Origin: Pontibaca methylaminivorans
Lineage (GTDB): Bacteria; Pseudomonadota; Alphaproteobacteria; Rhodobacterales; Rhodobacteraceae
Reading direction: 5' to 3'
NCBI RefSeq assembly: GCF_900156525.1
Contig: NZ_FTPS01000001.1
Coordinates: forward strand, 1,736,001-1,800,000
Length of the DNA stretch: 64,000 nt
Of the stretch, positions 10,484 through 21,424 are shown in pieces; positions within the stretch are counted from its first letter, which is position 1; every line of letters starts with the position of its first letter. The notes beneath the pieces were generated by a model. That model had not been told where the DNA came from and did not search any database. It was given only the letters and a program-made list of their open reading frames with translations. A program made the position numbers and the translations under genes.

Positions 10484-11538
10484 GCCCAGTCCTCCCGCCG
10501 GCTGGCGACGGCTTCGGCGACATTTGCGAAACCATCCCGCTCCAGCAGGTGGTCGAGCCCGCGGGCAATATCGGCCGCCAGCGACAGCCCCCTGTAGATC
10601 AGGGCGCTGTAAAGCTGCACCGCCGAGGCGCCGGCGCAGATCTTGGTATAGGCATCCTCGGGCGATGAAATCCCGCCGACACCGATCAGCGGCAGGCGCC
10701 CTTCGGTCAGTTGCGAAAGCCGGGCCAGAATCCGGGTCGAGCGCCGGAACAGCGGCGCGCCGGACAGGCCGCCGGATTCGTCCCGGTGACCGCTTTGCAG
10801 GCCCTTGCGCGACAGTGTCGTGTTGGTGGCGATGATGCCGTCGATCCCGCTTTCGATCGCAACGCCGGCAATGTCGGTGAGGTCGGAGTCGTCAAGATCT
10901 GGCGCGATCTTCAGGAAGACCGGCAATGGATGGGACAGCCCGTCGCGGGCCTCGAACACGCCATTGAGCAGATGCGCGAGCGCCTCCTTGCCCTGCAGGT
11001 CGCGCAGGCGCTCGGTATTGGGCGAGGAAACGTTGACGGTCGCGAAATCGAGCGACTCCCCGCAGTGGCGCAGCACCTGCGCGAAATCGTCCATCCGGTC
11101 GGCGCTGTCCTTGTTGGCCCCGAGGTTGAGCCCGATCACGGCCTCGCGCGGGCGGCGCGCCAGCCGCGCACCGATCGTCTGCATCCCGTCGTTGTTGAAA
11201 CCAAAACGATTGATGATGGCGCGGTCTTCGCTCAGGCGGAACAGCCGGGGGCGCGGGTTGCCGTCCTGCGGCAGCGGGGTCACGGCACCCGCCTCGATGA
11301 AACCGAAACCGGCGCGCGACAGCGGCGCGAGCGCGCGGGCGTTCTTGTCGAACCCGGCGGCGAGCCCGACCGGGTTGGGCAGGTCGAGCCCGGCGAGGCG
11401 GGTGCGCAGCCGCGCCGAGGTGACCGGCCCCGGCAGCGGCACGAGCCCCGCGCGCAGCAACCGGAAGGCCAGATCGTGCGCGCGTTCGGGGTCGAGCCGG
11501 TGCAGGAGCGCAAGCCCGGCCTGTTCGACGCCGCTCAT
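10480..11538 (-). CDS. pyrD: dihydroorotate dehydrogenase (quinone), class 2
   Basis: Membrane-associated flavoenzyme of pyrimidine synthesis; oxidises dihydroorotate to orotate and passes electrons to ubiquinone. The 352-residue length and an N-terminal helical extension ([20 protein letters not shown]) define class 2. FMN/substrate motifs are visible: [30 protein letters not shown] with the catalytic Ser, and the phosphate loop [14 protein letters not shown]. It is coupled to the DUF952 gene upstream and to the ArsC-like gene downstream by four-base overlaps. Confidence 0.96.
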   Translation of the reverse strand: MSGVEQAGLALLHRLDPERAHDLAFRLLRAGLVPLPGPVTSARLRTRLAGLDLPNPVGLAAGFDKNARALAPLSRAGFGFIEAGAVTPLPQDGNPRPRLFRLSEDRAIINRFGFNNDGMQTIGARLARRPREAVIGLNLGANKDSADRMDDFAQVLRHCGESLDFATVNVSSPNTERLRDLQGKEALAHLLNGVFEARDGLSHPLPVFLKIAPDLDDSDLTDIAGVAIESGIDGIIATNTTLSRKGLQSGHRDESGGLSGAPLFRRSTRILARLSQLTEGRLPLIGVGGISSPEDAYTKICAGASAVQLYSALIYRGLSLAADIARGLDHLLERDGFANVAEAVASRREDWA

Positions 11539-11873
11539 GTCAGGTCATCCGGGAACTGATGCGCCCCGCCGACCAGCGGCAGCGGCCGCGCCCGGAGCAC
11601 GTCACGCAGGCGCAACGGGCCGTAGAGATGTGGAAACAGCGCGTCATTGCGGGATTTTTCCCAGCGCAGGGCCGGACCGAGCGTCTCGGCCGCGACCGCG
11701 AGCAGCACGAGCCCGTCAGTGCCGGCGAAATGCTTCGCGGCGGTTTCCGCGACCTGCGCGGCGGTCGAGAAATGCACGAATCCGTCCGCCTGGTCGATCG
11801 GCGCGCCGGCGCTCTCGCCCTCGGTGCGAAGCCGGTCCCATTCCTCCGGCCGCAATATCTTGTAGATCCGCAT
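11535..11873 (-). CDS. DUF952 family protein
   Basis: A 112-residue protein of the DUF952 family, whose members share the opening [17 protein letters not shown] and the core [20 protein letters not shown]. The start at 11873 (MRIYKIL) is chosen because the conserved fold begins there; the frame is open 31 codons further upstream without similarity. The family is related in fold to ADP-ribosyl-type enzymes, but no biochemical role can be claimed. It heads a minus-strand run DUF952-pyrD-arsC and is divergent from mnmH. Confidence 0.87.
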   Translation of the reverse strand: MRIYKILRPEEWDRLRTEGESAGAPIDQADGFVHFSTAAQVAETAAKHFAGTDGLVLLAVAAETLGPALRWEKSRNDALFPHLYGPLRLRDVLRARPLPLVGGAHQFPDDLT

Positions 11874-11964
11874 GGAACCCTGATGCCCCGGGCCCCCGGC
11901 GGGGTCAAGCTGGCGATGGAAGCGGACGGTGGACATGACCACCGCGCCGCAATAGGGAAACGCC

Positions 11965-13026
11965 ATGCCGCTTGAATATTCCTCGCCCGCGATGCTGCTG
12001 GATCATGGCTTCGACAGCCTGATCGACGTGCGCAGCCCGGGCGAATATGCCGAAGACCACATTCCCGGTGCCATCAACCTGCCGGTGCTCAATGATGCCG
12101 AGCGCGCCCGTGTCGGCACCCTTTATCGCCAGAATCCGTTCGAGGCGCGCAAGATCGGCGCCGCGCTCGTCTTTCGCAACGCGGCGGATCATGTGGAGAA
12201 CAGCCTCCTGCAGCGCGACGGCGGCTGGCGCCCGCTGGTCTATTGCTGGCGCGGCGGGCAGCGTTCGGGCACGCTCGCCTGGATGCTGCGCGAGATCGGC
12301 TGGCGCTCGGACACGATCACCGGCGGCTACCGCAGCTGGCGCCGGCTGGTGAAGGCCGCGCTTTACGACCGGCCGCTGCCGCACCGGCTGGTCCTGCTCG
12401 ACGGGGACACCGGCACGGCCAAGACGGCCCTTCTGCATCGGCTCGCGGCACGGGGTGTGCAGGTGGTCGATCTCGAGGGGCTTGCCAATCATCGCGGGTC
12501 GCTGCTTGGCGCCCGCCCCGGCGGGCAACCGACCCAGAAGGGATTCGAGACCGCGCTTGCGGCCCGGCTTGCGCGGCTCGACCCCGCGCGTCCGGTGCTG
12601 GTCGAGGCGGAATCGAACAAGATCGGCGAGCGCAACCTGCCGCCCGCGCTCTGGGCGGCCATGCGGGTCGCGCCGCGCATCCGCGTGAGCGCGCCCGTCG
12701 AGGCCCGCGCGCGGTTCCTGAACGAGGCTTACGACGATGTGCTGTCGGACGCGGCCCGCCTCAAGGATCTGCTTGGCTGGCTGCGCCCGCACCGGGGACA
12801 TGCGGTGGTCGATGGCTGGTTTTCCCTGATCGACGCGGGCGAGCGCCTTGCGCTGACGCGGGCGCTGATCGAGCAGCATTACGACCTTGCCTATCGCCGC
12901 TCCCGCAAGGGGGCCGGAGCGGCCTGTGCGGAGGTCGAGGCCCTTTCGCTCGACGCACCCGGGGTCGAGGCGGCCGCGGCGCGGATCGAGGCCGCGCTGG
13001 GCGAAATCATGCCGCAAGAGGGCTGA
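11965..13026 (+). CDS. mnmH: tRNA 2-selenouridine synthase / geranyltransferase
   Basis: Replaces sulfur by selenium at the wobble 2-thiouridine of certain tRNAs. The N-terminal rhodanese domain (DVRSPGEYAEDHIPGAINLP) has the active-site Cys94 in VYCWRGGQRSG. A P-loop follows at residues 147-154 (GDTGTAKT), with Ala in place of the more usual Gly/Ser, then EAESNKIGERNLP, which is diagnostic of SelU/MnmH. Length 353 is typical. No selD is visible in the window. A small GC hairpin follows at 13052-13066. Confidence 0.95.
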   Translation: MPLEYSSPAMLLDHGFDSLIDVRSPGEYAEDHIPGAINLPVLNDAERARVGTLYRQNPFEARKIGAALVFRNAADHVENSLLQRDGGWRPLVYCWRGGQRSGTLAWMLREIGWRSDTITGGYRSWRRLVKAALYDRPLPHRLVLLDGDTGTAKTALLHRLAARGVQVVDLEGLANHRGSLLGARPGGQPTQKGFETALAARLARLDPARPVLVEAESNKIGERNLPPALWAAMRVAPRIRVSAPVEARARFLNEAYDDVLSDAARLKDLLGWLRPHRGHAVVDGWFSLIDAGERLALTRALIEQHYDLAYRRSRKGAGAACAEVEALSLDAPGVEAAAARIEAALGEIMPQEG

Positions 13027-13051
13027 CGGCCGCCGATTCGCCAACGGGCGC

Positions 13052-13066
13052 GGGGCGTTGCGCCCC
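13052..13066 (+). terminator. possible weak terminator hairpin after mnmH
   Basis: GGGGCG (13052-13057), a TTG loop and CGCCCC (13061-13066) form a perfect six-pair stem 25 bases after the mnmH stop. No U-run follows, so intrinsic termination would be weak. Confidence 0.3.
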
Positions 13067-13191
13067 TGCATCGGTTGCGCTGTTTCGTGGCATAAAATCT
13101 GCGTCAGCGGTCGGCTCCGGTCTGGACTATCGGGCGAAATCCCTTACCCAAGAAGCCAGCCAGGCGCCGCCGAAGACGAGGAGATGCCCCG

Positions 13192-16056
13192 TTGTCCGTT
13201 TTCCTGATTGCCGTGCTGCCGTTTCTCGGGGCGGTGTTTCCCGCGCTCATGATCCGCGCCGGCCGCAACGCGGCGGCCATGGCGGCGGGGGCCGTGACAC
13301 TTGCCGCGCTGGCCGGGCTGATCGGTCATCTGCCCGAGGTGATGGCGGGCCATGTCATCACCACACGGATCGACTGGATGCCGGGCCTCGGGCTCAACGC
13401 GAATTTCCGCCTTGACGGGCTCGGCCTGCTGTTCGCGGGGCTGATCCTCGGCATCGGGCTCCTGATCATCATCTATGCGCGCTTCTACCTGTCCGAGCGC
13501 GACCCGATGGGGCGGTTCTATGTCTATCTGCTGCTCTTCCAGGGGGCGATGACGGGCATCGTCCTGTCCGACAACGTGCTGCTGCTGCTGGTGTTCTGGG
13601 AGCTCACCTCGCTGTCGTCCTTCCTGCTGATCGGCTACTGGCGCCATCTGCCCGAGGGGCGGCAGGGCGCGCGCATGTCGCTTGCGGTGACGGCCGGGGG
13701 CGGGCTGGCCATGCTCGGGGGGCTCCTGATCCTCGGCGATATCGCCGGGAGCTACGACCTGTCCGTGATCCTGACCCAGCGCGAGGCGATCCAGGGCAGC
13801 CCGCTCTACCTGCCGGCGCTGATCCTGATCCTGCTCGGCTGTTTCACCAAATCGGCGCAGTTCCCGTTCCATTTCTGGCTGCCCCATGCCATGGCCGCGC
13901 CGACGCCGGTTTCGGCCTATCTGCACAGCGCCACCATGGTGAAGGCCGGGCTGTTCCTGATGGCGCGGCTCTGGCCGGTGATGGCGGGGACCGATGCCTG
14001 GTTCTATATCGTCGCGACCACGGGGCTTGTCACCATGGTCGTCGGGGCGGTGATCGCGCTGTTCAAGGACGATCTGAAAAGCCTGCTCGCCTTTTCCACC
14101 GTGAGCCACCTTGGCCTGATTACCATGCTGCTGGGTTTCGGCAGCCCGCTCGCGGCGGTGGCGGCGGTGTTCCACATCATCAACCACGCGACCTTCAAGG
14201 CGGCGCTGTTCATGACCGCCGGAATCATCGACCACGCCGCCCATACCCGCGACATCCGCCGCCTTGGCGGGCTGGCGGGGCTGATGCCGGTGACATTCAC
14301 CCTGGTCGCGATCGCGGGGCTGTCGATGGCCGGGATTCCGCCCTTCAACGGGTTCATCAGCAAGGAGATGATGCTGGAGGAGGTGACGCAGACCAACTGG
14401 ATCGCCGGGCCCTGGCTGCTTGCCGCGATCGTCACCGCCGGCACGGTGTTCTCGGTGGCCTATTCGCTGCGCTATGTCGCGCATGTGTTCCTCGGCCGCC
14501 GGCGCCACGACTATCCGGCATGGCCGCGCGATCCCTCTTTCGGCCTGTGGCTCCCGCCGGCGGTGCTGGTGGCGTTCGTGGTGGCGATCGGGCTGTTTCC
14601 GGCGGCGGTCGCGGGCGATCTGGTGGCGGTCGCTGCCGGGGCGGTGACGCAGACCGTGCTGCCGGCCTATTCGCTGTCGCTCTGGCACGGGGTCAGCCCG
14701 GCGCTGCTGCTGTCGATCATTGCCATTGCGGGTGGCGTGGCCCTGCTGCTGTTCTATGCGCAGGCGAACGAGGTCTGGCTCGGCCTGCGCCGCCCCGAGG
14801 CGAAGCAGATCTACGACCGCTGCATGGCTGCTTTCCAGCGCCTCTGCCGCTGGATCACGCAGCGTTTCGACGACGGGGCGCTGAGCCGCTACAACGCCAT
14901 CCTGATCGGGTTCACCCTTCTGATCGGCGTCTGGGCCTGGAACACCGGCGGCGTCGGTCCGCAGACGCGCGCGAGCCTCGCGCCGACCTTCATCACCGTG
15001 ATCGGCTGGATCGCACTCATGGGCTCGGCGGTCGGGGTGGCGGTCTTTCACCGCAACCGGCTGCTCATGCTGGTGATGATGGGCGTGTCGGGGCTGATGG
15101 TGGCGCTGACCTTCAACTATTTCTCGGCGCCCGACCTTGCGCTGACGCAGATCTCGGTCGAGGTGGTCTCGGTCGTGCTGCTGCTGCTTGCGCTGAACTT
15201 CATGCCGCCCGAAACCCCGCGCGAAAGCACGCCGGCCCGGCGCAGCCGCGACATCGTGCTCTCGCTCGGCGCGGGGCTCGGCATGGCGGGGCTGATCTAC
15301 GCGATCCTGACCCGCGATTTCGTGGAGCCGTCGATCTCGGGCTATCACCTGGCCCATTCCGCGAGCGGGGGCGGAGGCACCAATGTGGTGAACGTGACGC
15401 TGGTGGATTTCCGCGGCTTCGACACATTTGGCGAAATCACCGTTCTGGGGATCGCGGCGGTGATCATCTTTGCCATTACCGAAACGATCCTTCAGTCGCC
15501 GGCGCGCGAGCGGCTTCTGGCGCGGCAGCCGTCGCGCCCGCTGGCGGGAGACCGGTATCCGCTGATCATGGTCGCGATCACGCGGATCCTGCTGCCGCTC
15601 GTGCTGATGGTGGCGGTCTATATCTTCCTGCGCGGGCACAATCAGCCGGGGGGCGGATTCGTCGCCGGGCTGCTCGGCGCCAGCGCCATCGTGATCCAGT
15701 ACATGGCAAGCGGGTTCGGCTGGGTCGCGACGCGCCAGCGGATGCCCTATCACGTGCTGATCGGGGCCGGGGTGATGATCGCGGCGCTGACCGGCATCGG
15801 CGCATGGTTCAACGACATGCCCTTCCTCACCAGCGCGTTTACCGAGCTGCATCCGCCGGGGTTCGAGGGCATCGAGCTGGCCACGGCGGCGCTGTTCGAT
15901 CTCGGCGTGTTCCTGACGGTGCTCGGGGCGGTGCTGCTGGCGCTCGAAAGCCTCGCCTGTTTCGCATGGCAGCCGCATCTGCCGGGGACGCGGACGCAGA
16001 TCGCCGCCGCGCCGGCAACGGAACCGGCCGCCCGGGCCGGCGGGGGAGGGGACTGA
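13192..16056 (+). CDS. mrpA: Mrp-type Na+(K+)/H+ antiporter subunit A with fused subunit B
   Basis: Large membrane subunit of the multi-subunit cation/proton antiporter, 954 residues. The N-terminal two-thirds is homologous to complex I NuoL (FLLIGYWRHLPEGRQGARMS, KSAQFPFHFWLPHAMAAPTP, FSTVSHLGLITMLLGFGSP). The C-terminal part carries the MrpA-specific domain and then the MrpB domain (RGHNQPGGGFVAGLLGASAI). No separate mrpB follows, so A and B are fused, as in PhaAB of rhizobia. The start is TTG at 13192, with GAGGAG upstream. First gene of the operon. Confidence 0.95.
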   Translation: MSVFLIAVLPFLGAVFPALMIRAGRNAAAMAAGAVTLAALAGLIGHLPEVMAGHVITTRIDWMPGLGLNANFRLDGLGLLFAGLILGIGLLIIIYARFYLSERDPMGRFYVYLLLFQGAMTGIVLSDNVLLLLVFWELTSLSSFLLIGYWRHLPEGRQGARMSLAVTAGGGLAMLGGLLILGDIAGSYDLSVILTQREAIQGSPLYLPALILILLGCFTKSAQFPFHFWLPHAMAAPTPVSAYLHSATMVKAGLFLMARLWPVMAGTDAWFYIVATTGLVTMVVGAVIALFKDDLKSLLAFSTVSHLGLITMLLGFGSPLAAVAAVFHIINHATFKAALFMTAGIIDHAAHTRDIRRLGGLAGLMPVTFTLVAIAGLSMAGIPPFNGFISKEMMLEEVTQTNWIAGPWLLAAIVTAGTVFSVAYSLRYVAHVFLGRRRHDYPAWPRDPSFGLWLPPAVLVAFVVAIGLFPAAVAGDLVAVAAGAVTQTVLPAYSLSLWHGVSPALLLSIIAIAGGVALLLFYAQANEVWLGLRRPEAKQIYDRCMAAFQRLCRWITQRFDDGALSRYNAILIGFTLLIGVWAWNTGGVGPQTRASLAPTFITVIGWIALMGSAVGVAVFHRNRLLMLVMMGVSGLMVALTFNYFSAPDLALTQISVEVVSVVLLLLALNFMPPETPRESTPARRSRDIVLSLGAGLGMAGLIYAILTRDFVEPSISGYHLAHSASGGGGTNVVNVTLVDFRGFDTFGEITVLGIAAVIIFAITETILQSPARERLLARQPSRPLAGDRYPLIMVAITRILLPLVLMVAVYIFLRGHNQPGGGFVAGLLGASAIVIQYMASGFGWVATRQRMPYHVLIGAGVMIAALTGIGAWFNDMPFLTSAFTELHPPGFEGIELATAALFDLGVFLTVLGAVLLALESLACFAWQPHLPGTRTQIAAAPATEPAARAGGGGD

Positions 16057-16057
16057 G

Positions 16058-16399
16058 ATGGAATTCATGCTTGCCACCGCAGTCGGCGTCTTTACCGCCG
16101 CCGGGGTGTATCTCGTGCTGCGCCAGCGCAGCTTTCCGGTGATCGTCGGCATGACGCTGCTGTCCTATGCGGTGAACGTGTTCCTGTTCGCGACCGGGCG
16201 CCTTGTGCTGAACAGGCCGCCGATCCTTGATGCGGCGGCCGCCGGCTATACCGATCCGCTGCCGCAGGCACTGGTGCTGACGGCGATCGTGATTTCATTC
16301 GGCATGACGGCGCTGATCGTGATGCTGGCGGTCAGCGCCTATCTCGCGGCGCGCACCGACCGCGTGGACATGACCGGCGAGTCCGGGGAGGACGCCTGA
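16058..16399 (+). CDS. mrpC: Mrp antiporter subunit C
   Basis: A 113-residue NuoK-like subunit with three membrane segments. The pattern VYLVLRQRSFPVIVGMTLLS, then NVFLFATGRL and DPLPQALVLTAIVISFGMTA, is typical of MrpC/MnhC. It begins two bases after the mrpA stop and shares a base with the mrpD start (TGATG), so its translation is coupled to both neighbours. Confidence 0.95.
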   Translation: MEFMLATAVGVFTAAGVYLVLRQRSFPVIVGMTLLSYAVNVFLFATGRLVLNRPPILDAAAAGYTDPLPQALVLTAIVISFGMTALIVMLAVSAYLAARTDRVDMTGESGEDA

Positions 16400-17958
16400 T
16401 GTCGCACTGGATCATCCTGCCGATCATCCTGCCGGCGATGATCGCCGCCTTCATCCTGCTGGTGCTGCGCGGCGAGGTGATGCTGCAGCGCGTGTTCTCC
16501 ACCGCCGGAACCGTGGCGCTGGTCGGCATCGCCGGAGTGCTCCTGGCGCAGGCCATGGACGGCACGATCACGGTTTACGAACTCAGCGCCTGGCCCGCCC
16601 CCTTCGGGATCGTGCTGGTGCTCGACCGGTTGTCGGCGCTCATGGTGATGCTGACCGCGCTCCTGTCGCTGGTGGTGGTGATCTATTCGATCGGCACGGC
16701 CTGGGACCGGCGCGGGCGCAATTTCCATGCCCTGTTCCACTTCCAGCTGATGGGGATCATGGGGGCGTTCCTCACGGGAGATGCGTTCAACCTGTTCGTG
16801 TTCTTCGAAGTGTTGCTGATCGCGTCCTACGGGCTCATGGTTCACGGCGGGGGTGCAGTGCGGCTGCGGGCCGGGGTTCAATATGTGATCTACAACCTGC
16901 TTGCCTCGGCCCTGTTCCTGGTCGCGCTCGGCACGCTCTATGCGGTGACGGGGACGCTCAACATGGCGGACATGGCCGCGCGCGTGTCGCAGGTGCCGCT
17001 GTCGGAGGCGGCGCTGCTGCGGGTCGGCGCGATCCTGCTGCTCGCGGTATTCGCGGTCAAGGCGGCGCTGCTGCCGCTGCATTTCTGGCTGCCGGCCAGT
17101 TACGGCAACGCGCCGGGCCCGGTCGGGGCGCTGTTCGCCATCATGACCAAGGTCGGTGCCTATTGCATCCTGCGCATGTTCACGCTGGTGTTCGGACCCG
17201 ACCAGATCGCGACCGTGGATGTGCAGGGCTGGCTGCTTCCCGGAGCGCTGCTGACGCTGGCGATCGGCATGATCGGGCTGCTGGGCACGCGGCTGTTGAG
17301 CCGGCTTGCGTCCTTCGCGGTGATCGCCTCGATGGGGACGCTGCTCATCGCGGTCTCGCTCTTTACCCAGCAGTCGAGCGCGGCGGCGCTTTATTACATC
17401 GCGCATTCCACCTTTGCGACCGGGCTCATGTTCCTGATCGTCGATCTTGCCGCCATGCGGCGGGGCGACGCGATCGGGGTCAGCGCGCCCATGCCGCAGG
17501 GCGGGCTGATCGCGGCCCTGTTCTTCGGCGGCGCCATCACCCTGGTCGGGATGCCGCCGTTTTCGGGGTTCCTCGGCAAGATGCTGGTGCTCGATGCCGC
17601 GCGGCATGTGGAATGGGCGGGGCTGATCTGGGCGGTGATCCTGTCCACTTCGCTGATCGGGATCGTCGGCTTTACCCGCGCGGGCAGTCTCGTGTTCTGG
17701 AAAGGGCATGATCCGGGCATCCGCACCGAGCCGCCGGACGAGGCCGATCTTCCTGCGCCGCTCGAGGCTGCGGCCGCAGGGCCCGCGCCCCGGGCCTCGT
17801 CCGCCATGGCCTTCGGTGCCGTCTGGGGGCTGTTCGGCCTCGTGATCCTGCTCACGCTTTTCGCCGGGCCGATGCAGGATTACGCCGAGGCCACGGCGGC
17901 GCAGCTCCATGCGCCCGGGGATTACATCGGGGCGGTTCTGGGGGAGGGCACGAAATGA
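16399..17958 (+). CDS. mrpD: Mrp antiporter subunit D
   Basis: A 519-residue NuoN/NuoM-like proton-conducting subunit with about 14 membrane segments. Conserved parts include TGDAFNLFVFFEVLLIASYG with the membrane Glu, KAALLPLHFWLPASYGNAPG with the channel Lys, and GMPPFSGFLGKMLVLDA. A 40-residue Ala/Pro-rich loop (about 440-475) precedes the last segments. It overlaps mrpE by four bases. Confidence 0.95.
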   Translation: MSHWIILPIILPAMIAAFILLVLRGEVMLQRVFSTAGTVALVGIAGVLLAQAMDGTITVYELSAWPAPFGIVLVLDRLSALMVMLTALLSLVVVIYSIGTAWDRRGRNFHALFHFQLMGIMGAFLTGDAFNLFVFFEVLLIASYGLMVHGGGAVRLRAGVQYVIYNLLASALFLVALGTLYAVTGTLNMADMAARVSQVPLSEAALLRVGAILLLAVFAVKAALLPLHFWLPASYGNAPGPVGALFAIMTKVGAYCILRMFTLVFGPDQIATVDVQGWLLPGALLTLAIGMIGLLGTRLLSRLASFAVIASMGTLLIAVSLFTQQSSAAALYYIAHSTFATGLMFLIVDLAAMRRGDAIGVSAPMPQGGLIAALFFGGAITLVGMPPFSGFLGKMLVLDAARHVEWAGLIWAVILSTSLIGIVGFTRAGSLVFWKGHDPGIRTEPPDEADLPAPLEAAAAGPAPRASSAMAFGAVWGLFGLVILLTLFAGPMQDYAEATAAQLHAPGDYIGAVLGEGTK

Positions 17959-18452
17959 GAATGCTGCGCGCGATCTTTCCCCATCCGGTGCTGACGGTGC
18001 TGCTGACGCTGGTCTGGCTGCTGCTGGTCAACCGGTTCTCGCTGAATTCGCTGCTGTTCGGGCTGATCCTCGGGACCGTGCTGCCCTGGCTGACCAGCAC
18101 CTACTGGCCCGACGCGCCGCGCCTGCGCCATCCGCTTCGGGTTGCGGAATATGTCGTCGTCGTGCTCTGGGACATCGTGATGGCCAATATCGCCGTGGCG
18201 CGGCTCATATTGCTGCGGCCCGACCATTCCCGCAGCCCCGGCTGGGTGAGCGTTCCGGTCGACCTGACCGACACGACCGCGATTGCCGTGCTCGCGAACA
18301 CCATCACCATGACGCCGGGGACGGTGTCCGCCGACCTGACCCGCGATCACAGCGCCATACTGGTGCATTTCCTCGATGCGCCCGACCCCGAAAGCGTGCG
18401 CGACGAGATCAAGCAGCGTTACGAACGCCGGCTGAAGGAGATTTTCGAATGA
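17955..18452 (+). CDS. mrpE: Mrp antiporter subunit E
   Basis: A 165-residue accessory membrane subunit. Two hydrophobic N-terminal segments (LTVLLTLVWLLLVNRFSLNS and LLFGLILGTVLPWL) are followed by the soluble signature VSVPVDLTDTTAIAVLANTI and MTPGTVSADL, which is diagnostic of MrpE/MnhE. The ATG overlaps the mrpD stop, and its own stop overlaps the mrpF start (ATGA). Confidence 0.94.
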   Translation: MRMLRAIFPHPVLTVLLTLVWLLLVNRFSLNSLLFGLILGTVLPWLTSTYWPDAPRLRHPLRVAEYVVVVLWDIVMANIAVARLILLRPDHSRSPGWVSVPVDLTDTTAIAVLANTITMTPGTVSADLTRDHSAILVHFLDAPDPESVRDEIKQRYERRLKEIFE

Positions 18453-18721
18453 TCCTCACCCTTGCGATCTGGTTCAACCTGCTCTGCTTCGGCGCGGCGC
18501 TTCTCATCACGCTGTTCCGGGTGCTGACGGCGCCGGGCCTCAGCGACCGGATTCTCGCGCTCGACACCATGGTGATCAACGTGATCGCGCTGCTTCTGCT
18601 GTATGGCATGCTGGTCGGGTCGGCGATCTATTTCGAATCGGCGCTGATCTTTGCCATGCTCGGATTCGTCTCGACCGTGGCCTATGCCCGCTACGTCCTG
18701 CGCGGCAATATCATCGAGTGA
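18449..18721 (+). CDS. mrpF: Mrp antiporter subunit F
   Basis: A 90-residue subunit with three membrane segments. The family motif RVLTAPGLSDRILALDTM lies between segments one and two. The start is the ATG at 18449, which overlaps the mrpE stop; the same frame is open upstream, but only as out-of-frame shadow of mrpE. It ends eight bases before mrpG. Confidence 0.94.
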   Translation: MILTLAIWFNLLCFGAALLITLFRVLTAPGLSDRILALDTMVINVIALLLLYGMLVGSAIYFESALIFAMLGFVSTVAYARYVLRGNIIE

Positions 18722-18728
18722 GCCTGCC

Positions 18729-19121
18729 ATGTCCCTGATATTCGAAATCGTGATCGCGTTCCTGCTCGTCATCGGGGGAATCTTCGGCTTTGCGGGCTCT
18801 TTCGGCCTGATCAAGTTCCGCGATCCGATGTCGCGGCTGCACACGCCCACCCTCGCCACGACGCTCGGGGTCGGGGGGGTGCTGCTTGGTTCGATGCTCC
18901 ATGCCTGGGTGTTCCAGGGGCGGTTTTCGCTGCATGAAATCCTGATCATCATGTTCCTGCTGATCGCGCCGCCGCTTTCGGCGCATTTCATCGCCAAGCT
19001 GCATATCCACCTGAACGAGCGCCGCGAGTCCCTGCCGCCGCCCGATGTCGGGGGGGATGTGACCGACTGGGCGGTTCTCGACCCCGAGGCCGGGGCGACG
19101 GGAAAAGAGCCGGGCCTGTGA
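18729..19121 (+). CDS. mrpG: Mrp antiporter subunit G
   Basis: A 130-residue last subunit of the antiporter. Three membrane segments are present with the MrpG motif FGLIKFRDPMSRLHTPTLAT. The soluble C-terminus (about residues 90-130) is longer than in many homologues and acidic/Gly-rich, without recognisable motif. The start MSLIFEIVIAF is chosen by family length. With this gene the operon A(B)-C-D-E-F-G is complete. Confidence 0.93.
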   Translation: MSLIFEIVIAFLLVIGGIFGFAGSFGLIKFRDPMSRLHTPTLATTLGVGGVLLGSMLHAWVFQGRFSLHEILIIMFLLIAPPLSAHFIAKLHIHLNERRESLPPPDVGGDVTDWAVLDPEAGATGKEPGL

Positions 19122-19148
19122 TCCGCCGCGCATCCCGACGCCCCTTGC

Positions 19149-19165
19149 AGCGCCGATGCGGCGCT
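19149..19165 (+). terminator. small hairpin between mrpG and clpP
   Basis: AGCGCC (19149-19154), a five-base loop and GGCGCT (19160-19165) form a perfect six-pair stem 28 bases after the mrpG stop. The bases that follow are AATAAG and not a T-run, so it may be only a weak end signal or part of the clpP control region. Confidence 0.3.
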
Positions 19166-19229
19166 AATAAGACTCTGGCAACTTATCGCGGGGTATCGTC
19201 CCCGCGGCTCCAAACCACAGGCAGGCTCC

Positions 19230-19868
19230 ATGTTCGATCCGATTGACACCTACATGAACACGCTCGTCCCCATGGTGGTCGAACAGACCAGCCGGGGCGA
19301 GCGCGCCTATGACATCTTTTCGCGGCTGCTGAAGGAGCGGATCGTTTTCGTCAACGGGCCGATTCATGACGGCATGTGCCACCTGATCGTGGCGCAGCTC
19401 CTGCATCTCGAGGCCGAGAACCCGAGCAAGGAAATCAGCCTTTACATCAACTCTCCGGGCGGTGTCGTGACGGCGGGGCTGTCGATCTACGACACCATGC
19501 AGTACATCAAGCCCAAGGTCAGCACGCTCTGCCTCGGGCAGGCGGCCTCCATGGGGTCGCTGCTGCTGGCCGGTGGCGCGGCGGGGATGCGCTTTGCCCT
19601 GCCGAACAGCCGCATCATGGTCCACCAGCCCTCGGGCGGCTTCCAGGGGCAGGCCAGCGACATCATGATTCATGCGACCGAGACCCAGAAGCTGAAGGAC
19701 CGGCTGTATGACATCTACGTGAAGCACACCGGCCAGACCAAGGAGGCGGTTGAAAAGGCGCTCGACCGCGACAATTTCATGTCGCCCGAAGAGGCAAAGG
19801 CATGGGGCCATATCGACGAGGTGGTCGAGAGCCGTGGCAAGCACGACGAATCCACAAGCGACGGATGA
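19230..19868 (+). CDS. clpP: ATP-dependent Clp protease proteolytic subunit
   Basis: Serine peptidase of the ClpXP/ClpAP complex, 212 residues. The catalytic Ser107 is in [11 protein letters not shown] and His132 in [15 protein letters not shown]; the oxyanion strand [12 protein letters not shown] and the Asp region ([13 protein letters not shown]) are intact. clpX follows 151 bases later on the same strand, the classic arrangement. The 5' region after mrpG carries its own leader of about 100 bases. Confidence 0.97.
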   Translation: MFDPIDTYMNTLVPMVVEQTSRGERAYDIFSRLLKERIVFVNGPIHDGMCHLIVAQLLHLEAENPSKEISLYINSPGGVVTAGLSIYDTMQYIKPKVSTLCLGQAASMGSLLLAGGAAGMRFALPNSRIMVHQPSGGFQGQASDIMIHATETQKLKDRLYDIYVKHTGQTKEAVEKALDRDNFMSPEEAKAWGHIDEVVESRGKHDESTSDG

Positions 19869-20019
19869 CCGGCGGCGCCCGGCCGGCAGGGGGCAGCGCC
19901 CGCAGGGCGGGGACGAGTTTGCAATTGTTCTGCCCCAGTGCCTGCCCTAGACTGCCGAAGATGCCGAAACGTTCCGCACGGCGGAGCGAGCTTGAATAAC
20001 GAAGCCCGAAAGGTTGATC

Positions 20020-21288
<1,269 letters not shown>

Positions 21289-21294
21289 CCATTG

Positions 21295-21316
21295 CCGGCC
21301 CGCCGGCGCGGGCCGG
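21295..21316 (+). terminator. strong GC hairpin after clpX
   Basis: CCGGCCCGC (21295-21303), a CGGC loop and GCGGGCCGG (21308-21316) form a perfect nine-pair stem six bases after the clpX stop. There is no T-tract (GAAGGC follows), so it may stall RNA polymerase or protect the 3' end and not act as a classical intrinsic terminator. Confidence 0.5.
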
Positions 21317-21424
21317 GAAGGCGCCGGAGATGTGCGGATATGCTGGACCCCGGCGCCGGGATCGGCCATATCGGACGGGCAATCCGGGGATTGACGGCTA
21401 AGGATTCAACGGGCGGAGATTCAC

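Noticed and set aside
13068-13100. Sigma-70 promoter for the mrp operon around GGCATAAAATC
   Set aside because: The -10-like TAAAAT has no acceptable -35 hexamer at 16-18 bases; only one half is visible.
13144-16152. Open frame of 1002 codons on the minus strand opposite mrpA
   Set aside because: Antisense shadow of a clear antiporter gene, with a His/Arg/Gln-rich composition and no membrane segments or motif.
16339-17910. Open frame of 523 codons on the minus strand opposite mrpD
   Set aside because: Same antisense pattern; the plus strand encodes an unambiguous complex I-like subunit.
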